A DNA stretch of 64,000 bases from Sipunculus nudus (Eukaryota > Annelida > Sipuncula > Golfingiida > Sipunculidae): assembly GCA_026874595.1 (NCBI GenBank), contig CM049310.1, forward strand, positions 77,431,056-77,495,055, written 5' to 3'. The stretch's first letter is position 1. Every line of letters begins with the position of its first letter. Both the position numbers and the translations under genes were made by a program. The notes beneath the pieces are model-generated. The model was not told the origin of the DNA, did no database searches, and worked only from the letters and a program-made list of their open reading frames with translations. This document shows positions 1 to 11,365 of the stretch, in pieces.

Positions 1-150
1 TGCAATAATTAGCAATTAACAAAAACTTTGTCCAAGGATTTTAGTGATAATTCTTCTCAATTTATTTAATACTGAGAATGATAAACTTCAATGAAGTATA
101 ATAATAGTGAAATCAAAATAACATATATATGATAAGTTTATCAACCTCAC

Positions 151-220
151 CTGGATGGCACACACATTCACTTCTATAATTGCATTTTCCATGACCACTG
201 CAGTCATTCAGACACTTGGG
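151..220 (-). CDS. Module 13, exon a (EGF; last exon in window)
   Basis: 70 nt. PKCLNDCSGHGKCNYRSEC then VCHP and the split Gly. Donor CCAG|gtgagg, so the gene continues past the left edge. Confidence 0.9.
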
Positions 221-590
221 CTGAAAAGCATAAATGCAACAATAACATATCAATCATTTTGTCATCTTATCTATCTCACCTTACTCATGCTGCACTGTAC
301 GTATTCCTATCTTAGTAAGATATTCAGAATTCTGACATAATAACATTTATACAAGTACATTTAACTGCTTCAAACTTTGCTCCTTAAATACTGTAGAATA
401 AGGAATGTGTGTTCATAAATAGATCTATTGGTACACTGCTATACCTATGTCATATGAAGAAATGATTTTCTATTTCATGTATACATCTCATAATAATTAA
501 AGCCAATAAAAATTAAATTTACTCAAAAACAAGTAAAATAACTGGAATTTCTTGGCACTGCAGGTGCCATAGTATCCCAAGACAATGATT

Positions 591-985
591 CCCCCTCCCC
601 CCCCCCCCCCCCCCCATTTAAGAACAGACCCCATCTTCAGCAACATATGCTGATACTTGGCAAGCAACCATGGTTTTTTCCATCTATCAACTTGACAATA
701 TTTTTCACCAAATATGGGTATATCCAAGGTCAAGGCGACTCTCATAGGAGAGGTCATGATCCCAATTTAAATATATTCAAACAAGAAAAGGACAGGTGGA
801 CCCACCTGTCTTCCACAGAAGACAAAGCTATCAAAGATCTTCATTCAATTTGTTTTTGGGACCAATCCATGCATCCCTTATTGAGATATATTTAAGATTT
901 TGTGTGATTTTTACCAAATACAGAAATATTCAAGGTCAAGGTCACTCTCATAGGAGATGTCATGACCCCAATTTAAAAATACATC
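591..985. repeat. Poly-C tract and two copies of a ~75-bp direct repeat
   Basis: A run of C with one T at 591-615. Segments at about 700-775 and 905-980 share CCAAATA..., CAAGGTCAAGG, ACTCTCATAGGAGA and GTCATGA-CCCAATTTAAA. They lie in the module 12-13 intron and are non-coding. Confidence 0.75.
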
Positions 986-1184
986 ATCCCATAACCCATA
1001 ACTATGTATATGCATAATATGAAGGAAATATGTCTGTTAGTTTTTTTACTTATAATGCTCATAGTACTGTCAAGCGGCAATGATGGGGTATTTAAAGGGT
1101 TGAAAACAGTAGGACAGAAGGTGGGGTCACCTTTTTTCTTTGTCTTCTATTTGACTCCTAACTGCTCTATTTTCAACAACTTAC

Positions 1185-1406
1185 TTGTGTATCTGAGCAG
1201 AAGGCACAGTTGATGTTGAAGCGTTTGGCTTCACTGGTTTTACTACCAACCACTATCTGCATTGAGTACCCATGACTGAGTCCGTAAGTGTAATCATCAA
1301 GCCAGGTAGTGACCGCTGGGACTGGACATTCCACTTTGCTGACAGGTTTTGCTGTACCCTTGAAACGGTATGTCTGCTCACCTTCTGTCCATGTTCCACC
1401 AGTTTT
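1185..1406 (-). CDS. Module 12, exon c
   Basis: 222 nt. KTGGTWTEG (no Pro after Trp), VECPVPAV, YTYGLSHGYSMQIVV, NCAFCSDTQ. Diverged like module 0 exon c, with Ser for the last Trp. Donor CAA|gtaagt. Confidence 0.9.
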
Positions 1407-1884
1407 CTGATTATGACATACTTTGGTTTTTATATAAATAAATTAAAAATATACATTACTTATATAAATTTTATATATCCCATTTTTCATAATGAGGTAT
1501 AGGTTAACTACTAGCAAGTTGCTCATCCTGAAAAACTGATTCATCCACTCCTTTTATCTGAACAAGGATTTACTTCTTACCAAATTAATTCAAAATTAAA
1601 CTTTAACTTATCATTTTTGTATCAGACTCATCAAATATGATAGAAAATTCTAATATGATAATACTTGTTCATCAAAGTACTTGCACAAATGAACAAATTA
1701 TATTATTTTTTAGATGAAACAGCAAGTCCAAAGCTGTTTCATTTAATTATAAAAATGACCACTGTTATAGACATTTTTCATATGTAACTTGAGACTTCTC
1801 AAGCTGAGCAACAGAAACTTAATTAGTACAAGACACTGTAAATGATAATACTGCTCAATCTTACTTTTAAATGATCACACTCAC

Positions 1885-2060
1885 CTTGACATACTTGACT
1901 ACACACAAGACATCATCCCGTGGGTCATAATTGTTGACTGCTAGAGTGACACTTGTACCGCATGTGTCTGTTCTGGCCTGGAGAGCACAGCTGGGAGGCA
2001 AAATGGCCGTTATCTCCGGAGGTCTATCCTTTACCACAGAACAGTCAAGTCCTCTGTACC
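1885..2060 (-). CDS. Module 12, exon b
   Basis: 176 nt. RYRGLDC, DRPPEITAI, C-x9-C with Gly after the second Cys, AVNNY (Tyr for the usual Phe) and LCVVKYVK. The most diverged b exon. Donor AAG|gtgagt. Confidence 0.9.
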
Positions 2061-2437
2061 CTAAAATGTACAAAATACAAACAGTGACAAACAAAACTCT
2101 CTATTGCCTTTCTTTTATTTGTATTAATAATACTAAGTCACCTTCATATTAAAAGGACAGCTAAGTATTATATAGATAAATTTACTTTGTATCAAAGAGC
2201 TTCAGTAAAGTATAAGATTCAAGAGACCTGTCTGAGAGCTTTAATTTTTGTCACTACAGGTGATACAATTTCACTTTTGGTAACAGAACTGATAAAAATA
2301 TTTCAGTTATAGTCCTTCTGGACTAGCTTGATTTCTGACATTAATATAACCCTTAAGTTTATTTCACCTGTGATTATGCATGTAATACTCCTCTAACATC
2401 AAATCTATGGTTGGGCAGAACAATATCTCATGCTTAC

Positions 2438-2507
2438 TTGTTTCACAGACACAAGTGTTTTCAGCAGTGCATCTTCCATGGTTACTGCAGTCATTTGGAC
2501 ATTTGGG
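2438..2507 (-). CDS. Module 12, exon a (EGF, junction Gly replaced)
   Basis: 70 nt. PKCPNDCSNHGRCTAENTC then VCET. The last base is A, so the split codon reads AGG (Arg) in place of Gly. Donor ACAA|gtaagc. Confidence 0.88.
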
Positions 2508-2883
2508 CTGCACATGAAACAAGGAACCAGTTAAACCTTAACAAATCACCATGCAGTGAATGAAAAAGTATAATATATTACCCTAGATTTGTTTCTGAAC
2601 AACAGGCTTAATTTTATCAGTTAAAATTTACTTAAACATTCTACAGGAACATTTTCAAAATTAAATTTGTATTTTTTAAATTAAAATTTAAGAATATGCT
2701 TTTAAAATATTTCCAGTTAAACACAGAATTCCTATGAATCTTCATTAAACTAAATACAGTTTAACAAATATGTTCAATACCTGCAAAGATGAATCATAAC
2801 TTTACTTGCAAGCAGAAATTAAGAGTGCTTGGAATGTGTGTAACAAGTATTTTTAGGCAACAATTAAAATTCTGTTTCCTTAC

Positions 2884-3105
2884 ACGACCAGCTGGACAGT
2901 GACTACATGTTATAGTGTAGGTAACTCCAGTGCTTGTCCTTCCATCAACCTCAACCTTCATCCAATAACCGTGAGTACGTCCATATGTGTACTGATCTAA
3001 CCAGGTCCTGACTCTTGGTACTGGACACAAGATGTTACCATCAGCATTCACACTTCCTTCTACTCTTTTTGTGTCCCATGTAAGTGGCCATTTTCCATCT
3101 GATTG
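2884..3105 (-). CDS. Module 11, exon c
   Basis: 222 nt. QSDGKWPLT, ILCPVPRV, YTYGRTHGYWMKVEV, TCSHCPAGR. Ends CGT|gtaagg; the alternative gt two bases earlier would break the phase. Confidence 0.9.
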
Positions 3106-3486
3106 CTGTAAAAGAAATACAAATACACAGGATGAGATTAATAAAGTAGTCCAATTCTCCTGTTCAGGTGGTAGAACATATAATATATGAGGCACTAGAT
3201 AAATGCTTCAATGTAAGGGTTCACATGTTATGTCTTTGTTAACTTACATGTCTATAACCGTTGTGCAGAGAGTTCTAAACTGCTAAATAAAGAGATATGT
3301 TATTAATAAATAATAACAGTAATGAATAAGCATGTGATAAGAAAAAAAAATCCAGTCAATTCCTATCAGTATTTATTAAATATTCCTGGGTAATATTTAA
3401 CTTTAATATCACCTGACCAGTCCTTTGTTATAGTATAATACAAGACAAACATCAACACAAAGACAGACCTGCATATATATTTTTAT

Positions 3487-3577
3487 GAATAACTTACCTT
3501 GCCATGAGCTACCAGACACCAGATAATTTTAATGTATTTTAGTATAACTTACCTTGCCATAAGCTACCATACACCAC
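3487..3577 (-). repeat. Short tandem copy of an exon end and splice donor
   Basis: Plus-strand ATAACTTACCTTGCCAT-AGCTACCA-ACACCA occurs at about 3490-3523 and again at 3544-3577. The second is the true 3' end and donor of module 11 exon b. The first lies downstream in the intron and keeps a perfect gtaagtta donor. Confidence 0.8.
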
Positions 3578-3728
3578 ACCTTGAGTGACTTATCAAAGTT
3601 GACCACCCTTAGAACAACCTTATCAGGGCAGTCATCAGTGATAGAGGACACAGTACATTTTGGTGTGAGGATCTCTTCAATGCTGGGTGGGAACTTGGTG
3701 TCCACAGAACAGTCACTTCCTGAGTAAT
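3553..3728 (-). CDS. Module 11, exon b
   Basis: 176 nt. YYSGSDC, KFPPSIEEI, C-x9-C, RVVNF, WCMVAYGK: the usual YVK ending is YGK. Donor AAG|gtaagt. A ~35-bp copy of this exon end and its donor lies just downstream in the intron. Confidence 0.88.
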
Positions 3729-3785
3729 CTGCAGAAACAGATCACAGTTTAATGAATTCACTTCCCATTACACTCAGAAAATCTC

Positions 3786-3994
3786 CAACTCTTGTATCAT
3801 TTAAAACTAATTTAAAAACATATCTCTTTGGGCAGGCTTTTGGTAATTAATATACATAATTTTTTTATTGGGTCAGGCATAGGGAGTAGATTTCCATGAA
3901 ATTGTATGTGGGTATGTGTGAGTGTAAATTGCGCTGTGAGTCCGGCCATCAGAGAATAGGCGCTATATAAATACTATATATTATTATTATTATA
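3786..3994 (+). mobile_element. 3' end of a CR1/L2-type LINE (or its SINE tail)
   Basis: Plus-strand reading near 3800-3841 gives FKTNLKTYLFGQAF, a familiar C-terminal string of CR1/L2-like reverse transcriptase ORFs. It is followed by GGCGCTATATAAATACTATA and an (ATT)n tail, as in the 3' ends of such elements. The rest of the element is absent: a 5'-truncated copy. Confidence 0.65.
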
Positions 3995-4455
3995 ATGAAC
4001 ATTTTTGATTATGAATGATTATTTTGATCCTGTAGTGGTGACACAACATTCTGGATAGGTCAGCAGGACTGCACCAGTAACCTGGTACACAGGAATCTAG
4101 CATTATACAGCTTCAAATAACAGTAAGTCTACCTGAGGTAAAGACTGTCATATAATAAACTGGATGGACAAAGGAAACACTATGCAAGGTTAAAAATCTG
4201 ATAAAATTAGCTCACTTTTGTCTGCCACAATGTTCTTACTGAAAACCTCTTGTATTTATTTCTAATTCATATTTGACCAGTATAATCTATTCAGCATATG
4301 CTGTTTTTCTGTGTCATGACTGAATAACAATTGAAAGAGCATAGCTTAAATAGCCTAATTAACATTAAAATACATGTATAAGACATTTCTATTTTCACAT
4401 GTGTGGATGAATGTTGGTAAAATGAGTAATTAAGGAAACTTTAATGATGACTTAC

Positions 4456-4525
4456 ACTTGTCACATTCACATTTCTGGTTTCTGTTGCACTGTCCCTGGC
4501 CACTGCAGTCATTTTCACAACGAGG
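4456..4525 (-). CDS. Module 11, exon a (EGF, junction Gly replaced)
   Basis: 70 nt. PRCENDCSGQGQCNRNQKC then ECDK. The last base is T, not G, so the codon split with the next exon reads TAT (Tyr) instead of the usual Gly. Donor AAGT|gtaagt is still good. Confidence 0.88.
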
Positions 4526-5379
4526 CTGCAGACAAATAGCAACAGGAAAATGGACCATACAATAAGAAAGAAAATTAACTCATGTTGTCAAGACATCAAG
4601 CTTAACATATTTAACTGACTCAAACAAGATAATGCATAGTTTTGCAATTAAATATATGGCATTAAATGCCAAATATTATCCTGTTCATAAAATTCATGGA
4701 AAATAAGTCAGATCACTTTAAACATTTACTGTTCTGTTGAACCACCTCAGCTGTCCTTTAGATCCTTTAATTTTCAAACTTAAGAACTCTGTAAGTTGAA
4801 ATTGGATATGAGGACAATGGATGGCACAACCTTTTATTTCTTACTTACAAGCAGACTTATACTTTTAATAATTTGTTAAATACATGATTTACGTTTATTT
4901 TTTTTTTCAAATTAAACAAATAAATGCCACCAACCAATGGTATTTGCAGCAGTAAATGTTTGTATGGAAACATCAGTGTTATGTTCTGTTCTGATTCCAA
5001 AAATCATTCTGAGTTGTGAATATAGAAATATTTGTTCCACTGACTCAAGACAAGTACAGGTTTTTGTAAATAAAAATGATAGGTCAGATTGATCACAGGA
5101 ATACCTTCACATGCACACAGCATGGTTTAACAATATTTTTTTATACTTGATGTTGAAATATATATTGCAAATAGAATCTTCTCAATCATTTGTTCATCAT
5201 TTTAATTTTTTTTCATAAAATTTAAAGCTCAGTAATTTCATACTGGTGGTTTGGAAATATATTTCAATTTAAGCATCTTTTAGTGGTACCTCTCCCCTCA
5301 ATGTGCCATGTATAAGTTTTATTATCTGTATTCTAACAAATATGACTACAAAGTGATTTATGAAGGAACATACATTTAC
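4526..5379. other. Intron, module 10c to 11a
   Basis: 854 bp of AT-rich sequence with poly-T runs. Nothing recognised. Confidence 0.55.
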
Positions 5380-5601
5380 CTTAGTCTGTGGACAATAAGA
5401 ACAGTTCAAGTGGTAAATCTGATGGTTACTCGTCAGATCATCTGCTTTCACCTGGATCCAGTAACCATGCCAACGGCCATGTGTGAACCTGTTCAACCAG
5501 GAGCTAATTGCAGGAATATCACACTCAACCCCGTCACTTGTGAGTCTTGCTACTGACGACTTTAGACCAGTCACAGACTTTGGCCAGCCAACAACACCCC
5601 T
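5380..5601 (-). CDS. Module 10, exon c
   Basis: 222 nt. RGVVGWPKS, GVECDIPAI (Asp-Ile replaces Pro-Val), FTHGRWHGYWIQVKA, NCSYCPQTK with an N-C-S sequon. Donor AAG|gtaaat. Confidence 0.92.
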
Positions 5602-5862
5602 CTGCAAATTTGAAAATAATTTTTTTCAAAATTTCTTTACATAAAATAATATAAAGATTAGGTTTAATAACAATCACTTCTTTGATTAGAACCAGCATAC
5701 ATAAGTTTTAGAAGGGCTGTTATAAAACTAAATATTTCAAGAAAATATTGATTTTGAAAGATAACCATATTTTTGAGTGAATACATATATATAATAACAT
5801 AAATTTCCGCTTACACAGCACTCATGACAATCCCCTTCATGACTGTATTAATTCACACATAC

Positions 5863-6038
5863 CTTGACATAATTGACCAAGCATGTCACACCAGTGGTCC
5901 TGACAAAGTTCCTGACTTCAAGCTGGACCTTGGTGGGACAGGAAGCCTGGGAACTGTTTATGTTACATGTAGCCGTTTTAATTCTAACAATGACTGGGGG
6001 TTGTCCTGCTTTAACAGAACAGTCTGCTCCAAGGAATC
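5863..6038 (-). CDS. Module 10, exon b
   Basis: 176 nt. GFLGADC (Phe for Tyr), GQPPVIVRIK, C-x9-C, EVRNF, TCLVNYVK. Donor AAG|gtatgt. Confidence 0.92.
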
Positions 6039-7081
6039 CTGTTAAATATAAAGTAATAGTTAAATAAACAAAACTTATACTTTATGGCATAAAAAGATGG
6101 TCTTCAGCATAATTAATTTCTAAATATAGCAAACAATTTATCAAAAACATTGCTTGATCTCTCTATCTCTATATGTAAATATTCTATGTATAACCATTTA
6201 TTAAAAAATATGAATGAAGATATATGACACAGGAGATATATACAGTTTGTTGGCCATTAAAATATAGTCTATCAGCTATGAAAAGTATTGAGGGGTTTCT
6301 TTAGCCTCTTGAGAAGATACTTTACCAGAGGGACAGCCCTTTCCTGACTGTCCATCAAGAATTTAGTCAAATCATTAAGTGTTGAGAAAACACATTACTT
6401 GATTGAGTGATTGGGAATCTGTTTTGGAAATCTGACCAATTGACCTAACCACAAGCTCTATCTGACCTTAATCACATATTCATTCAATGAATAATGATTA
6501 GAAGAGCAGTGGTGGGCAACCAATCAAGTTATCATTGGCAGTGTGCAGAATTTGCATAATTTGGGGGACTCTTGCCAAACAGAATATGTGTACTGATGTG
6601 ATCTGTACCAGTCCCTCTGTCACCATGTTTTTCAGCTACGGATATTCTTTATACAAATGAGACAGTATGAAAAATTCTAGGCCAAAAGTCACAGGAGATA
6701 TTCTGCCGACTGCTGAATAAATAATAATGTCTTAACTTGCACTTAATTCGTACAAGACAAATAATCCAAAAGTGGCAAAACACTTCTGAATGTTTACATA
6801 TATACATCACTGGAGTTCCAGAACAGAGATACAGCAATTCCAACTGATGACATCAGTCAATGCGAGGTCACATGCCACTGACCTCACTATAGTCTTATTA
6901 ACAGCTCTTGCAACCATAGGATAGAAAGCTTTTTGGGGCTCATTTGCATAATTAGGTCAAAGGTGCGAAGCATATGGGCTGTTGTGGTGGGGTCAATTTA
7001 TCTCAATAGAATAAGTGTTAGACATTATAAGGTTACATATACTAAATTACAATTTTTGTGAGAAATAACAAACTACATTAC
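6039..7081. other. Intron, module 10a to 10b
   Basis: 1.04 kb. The part from about 6290 to 7015 is less AT-rich and repeats the phrase TTTGCATAATT (near 6550 and 6945), so it may be an old repeat, but I could not place it in a family. Confidence 0.4.
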
Positions 7082-7151
7082 CTGCATTACATACACACTG
7101 GTTATTCTGGTTGCACTTTCCATTACCACTGCAGTCATTTGTACATGTAGG
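7082..7151 (-). CDS. Module 10, exon a (EGF)
   Basis: 70 nt. PTCTNDCSGNGKCNQNNQC then VCNA and the split Gly. Acceptor ttttag, donor GCAG|gtaatg. Confidence 0.9.
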
Positions 7152-7409
7152 CTAAAACATGAAGAAAATACAATACTCAGATAATATCAGTTATCTAATA
7201 GGAAATTAACCAATGAATCTGCATGATGGCATACACATATCAACAAAACAAAACCAAAATATTAGCAGAATAGCATTGTCACATTTCTAAATATGTATAT
7301 GAACTCCATGCAAATCATGTTTGACCTTCATTGAAGGACAAGAATTTCAACTGATGGTGTACAGAAAAAGTGTAGCTTATGAATACAACTATAAATACCA
7401 TAAACTCAC

Positions 7410-7631
7410 CCTGGAAGGAGGACAGTAGGCACAGTTGATGTTGTATATCTTCTGCTGACTGGTCTGTCCGTCCACCTGCACTTGTATCCAGTATCCATGC
7501 TGGCGTGTGTATGTGAACTGGTCAAGCCAGGAGGTCACTGGTGGAACTGGACACTCCACTCCTGTAGTGGTCACTTTACCAGCTATGGACTGCAGGTCTG
7601 TTACTGAGGATGGCCATCTGCCTTCTGTAGA
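7410..7631 (-). CDS. Module 9, exon c
   Basis: 222 nt. STEGRWPSS, GVECPVPPV, FTYTRQHGYWIQVQV, NCAYCPPSR. Donor AGG|gtgagt. The intron after it (258 bp) is among the shortest. Confidence 0.92.
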
Positions 7632-8270
7632 CTGTTAATACAAGACACACATAAATACTCCATCAACTCAGTGATGAATAAATAACTGATAACTATAAAT
7701 GAAAATTTATCTCATTTTACTCAAATTAAAAGTTCTATAGCTTGTAACTTAAAAACAAGTATTTCTTAAAATATCATGCTTTGGAAAGGAGAAAGAGGTT
7801 TAATTTCCCTACAACATCCCAGCACATTTGCTTTCAATGATAATACCCTGTAGAATGATGTTTGTTCAAAGACCAGTGCATGTTTACTTGATAACTGATC
7901 CCATATTATATATATTATTAAAAAAAAGCTCTTCTAAACTAGTTTATTTCCAGGCCATTTAATTGTTACTTTATTTTTGTCTGGCACACCACTGAGAGCC
8001 ATTTGCCTTGTTATTTCACTCAATATATTTTATGTGAAGCTATTTTTCCTGGCCAAGAATAACAAGGTGAACAAAGAGCAAAAGATGGTTAAGTAATAAA
8101 TGCAATTATTTTAGTATGTGGAAAATAGATAAGATTCTACTACCACTGCTTCAGAGAATACCAAATACACAAATTATAATAGCTATCCTTTTGGTCTCTA
8201 AAATAATCCAGTAACATAACTCTTACTGGATACTGCAGATCCCCTTTTTAAGCCTGCATGGTGAGTGGAG

Positions 8271-10906
8271 AAACAAGGGACCTATGGGTCACGACGCTCA
8301 GCTGTTATATATGATAAAAAAATATTATTTAGAAATGAGGCACATGCTGGTTTTGTGTGGTAATAAATATAAGCTGTATTATGAGTTGTTGTTGTTTAGC
8401 TTATGTATGATTTTGATAGTACCTTTGGAGACAGGGAAGAGGATTGATTTCATTTATTTTATTAACAAATGGAGTACTATTGTCACACAGATTTTGACTT
8501 GGCTATATAACTTATAAGCAGAACATATAATATAAGAGTTTAACTATTTATTAAAAAAAATACAAATATTGTCCTAAATATAATTTTTATTAAAAATAAA
8601 AAGAGAATCATATGATTTTTTCAAAATGAAATATAACTGATATGATTATTAAAATAATATTAAAGAATATATTCATGAATGCATTCATGAATACATTTTG
8701 AAAGTATTTGCACGAGTATTCATATATTTTCATTTTTACCTGAATTCCCATTCTTTATGCAAGAAATTTTATAATGGAGTACAAAATCATATTTGTATTT
8801 AAATACAATTACAAATTATTTGCACCATGTCTGGAATTTATTCAGTTTTCACCAAACAATGATGTTGAGAATCCAGAATATACAAAATTCACACATTTAA
8901 ATAATGATCATAAGTACCTGGTTTTATGGCTTTTATTTATATTAAAAAATAACTGTAAAAAATTCATTTTGGACTAATTTCACATCAATGTACACACTAG
9001 ACACAGCAGGAATCTAGATTAATATTATCAACTGCATCTTTGTCTAATTTCCTTCATATGATCCATAATGATTAGTAATGAATAATATGATTTACTTCTT
9101 TATCATTAAAATTGAACTGAAAAATGCCATAGGTGACTGCATGGTGTTATTTGGAATATGTGACATTCTACCCATCGATACAAGATTCTTATATCATCAG
9201 TAACTGCAAGTTAATTTCCTGTTATTATAAACTAACAAATTCCTTTTCTACTTTTCTTTAATTTGTTATTAAAAACCAATAAAAATTTATTAATTTATTG
9301 TTTTTTGTTATGTTCTTGGTTAAAACTACTAGATGAGTTGGGTTGGACACCTGGATCAACTGTGGCTTGCCATAAGCTGCCTGGATTCCATGTATGCCTC
9401 GCCTCAAGTGTGCATAATTTGATGAAAGGTCAACAAGGTCAACATACAGGTGACTCAAGAGGGGCTGGAGAGAGCCAAAGTCTGACAGGGTCTCATAAAA
9501 AACATTAATAAAAGCTACAATTTTTGGCCAATTTCTTTCAGCTTTCTAAACTAAAAAGCTGAAATGCTTATGTGTGCATGATATGAAAATTATATCAACA
9601 GTGCTCATGGGAAACAAACGTGCCATGGTCACAGTTGGGCAAAATTTAAGGTACTAATTTTATATTTATACTAAATAAAATTTGAAAAATTCAGAACTAA
9701 TTTTGGGTATTCAATTGAATTTTGATTAAATAATGTTACATCCCTGACAAAAAAATCTCTAGCTTCAGCAATGCTCTTGTTAAGGGAGTAAATATATTTC
9801 TTGATTTTTTACAAAGTGCATTATGTTTGGTCCCATAACTTAAAACAATTACACAGTACTGACATCATTCTGGCATGTGCATAGAGAATGAAAAATATGT
9901 ATATTATTTATGATTAAAGTCAGATCAGTGGTTTTGATATTAGGCAGTCTTGAAGTGTAACAATGGGTTTTTAATGGAAAAATGAAGTTTTTCATTAATA
10001 TCTCGAATGTCCTAGTGACCAAATTCTTGGCATGGTAGGGCATTTTGGAGACATCTAACTGTATGCCGAATTTAAGGAACTAAGAGCTGAAGCTGGGGAG
10101 CTGAGCTCTTGCAAACTGCATAACACTAGCTTGATGTAAACAATATGTTACATGGTGCTTGAAAACTTGAATAAAATCTACAGTTTTTGATCAACTGGTT
10201 TCAAATTTTTGGTGTTAACAGATGAAATGCTAACAAAAACATGCTGTGAAAATTAAATCCACAGTACTTACAGGAAAAAAACGTGCCATGGTCAAAGTTG
10301 GGCAAAATTTAAGGTACAAATTTTTTATTTTTATTAATATTTTAAAAAATTTAAAAGATTTTCATCTAATTTTGGGTATACAATTTAATTTTGATTAATT
10401 AAAGTTATATTACTGGAAAAAAGGTCCATAGCATTAACATTTTTTGTGTTAAGTGATCAAATATCTTTTCTGATTTTTTACAAAATGCATTATGTTTGGG
10501 CCCATAACTTTTTTAAATTAAATAATACAGACATAATTTCTGGCATGTACATAGGAACTATATAGAGGAATATTTATGGTAAATATGAGGTAAAACAGAT
10601 GAGTGGTTTTCATATTAGGCAGTCCTGAAGTGTGAAAATAGGTTTTTAATAAAAAATTGAGGTTTTTCCTTAATTTCTCAAAGGAACGAAGTTGCAAACA
10701 CCCAGTTTTCGGCTTGGTAGGAGATCTTGGGGACATCTAACATTATGCCGAATTTTGGATTCCTAGGTCTTACGGTTTCAAAACGTGCCACATCTACGGA
10801 CGGACGGACGGACGGACGGACGGACGGACGGACGGACAGACGGACGGACGACGGACAATGGACCACGACTATAGCTCAGATGACTTATAGTCAGCTGAGC
10901 TAAAAA
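8271..10906 (+). mobile_element. Long HINE/pearl-like element, copy 1
   Basis: Begins AAACAAGGGACCTATGGGTC and then CGCTCAGCTG. Ends with (ACGG)n, TATAGCTCAGATGACT, hairpin TGACT-TAT-AGTCA and GCTGAGCTAAAAA. The 5' GCTCAGCTG and 3' CAGCTGAGC are inverted repeats. The core has two ~660-bp units, each with CGTGCCATGGTCA...GTTGGGCAAAATTTAAGGTAC (9616, 10281). Non-autonomous: no transposase or Rep/helicase ORF. Near-identical over long stretches to 57953-60578. Confidence 0.8.
10796..10856 (+). repeat. (ACGG)n microsatellite inside HINE-like copy 1
   Basis: About a dozen ACGG units with a few ACAG and ACG variants, ~50 bp before the element's 3' end. Confidence 0.95.
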
Positions 10907-10974
10907 GTCCAGATTTTCAAATTTAAGTTTCTTATAATGGCGATGTCAATAAAGATGGGATCTAAAGTACCTAC

Positions 10975-11150
10975 CTTGACATATTTGACTAAACATGTGA
11001 CAGGTGACGTCTTGACAAAATTGGTGACTTTTAGCCTCAGTTTACTTGGACAAGTATCTGATCTGGTGTTTAATGTACAGCTTTCAGTCTCTATTTTCTC
11101 AAGGTCAGGAGGCTGCCCTGACACCACAGCACAGTCAGTGCCCTCATATC
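10975..11150 (-). CDS. Module 9, exon b
   Basis: 176 nt. GYEGTDC, GQPPDLEKIE, C-x9-C, KVTNF, TCLVKYVK. Donor AAG|gtaggt; the first long HINE-like copy ends only 68 bp past it. Confidence 0.92.
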
Positions 11151-11365
11151 CTTCAAAAGAGAGATACAGTATATAATCGCACATATTAATTCAAATTAAT
11201 ATAGCAGAACATAAAAAAGGCATTTATTTCTTACTTCAAAACTTTATCTGTTTAATACTGTGAGGCAAAAAATTTAGACTCAATTTTTAATATAAAAAGT
11301 TCAGAGATAATGTAAAACATGTTCTTAAAACCTTATATGGAAACAAAAATCAATAAATTGAACAA

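Larger units (their letters stand above)
1407..2883. other. Introns around module 12 exons a and b
   Basis: Three introns (1407-1884, 2061-2437, 2508-2883) of plain AT-rich sequence. I see no repeat, RNA gene or coding sequence in them. Confidence 0.6.

Noticed and set aside
8284-8517. ~77-codon frame repeated at 57993-58199
   Set aside because: Conserved only because the whole 2.6-kb element is duplicated; AT-rich, no domain, no longer frame.
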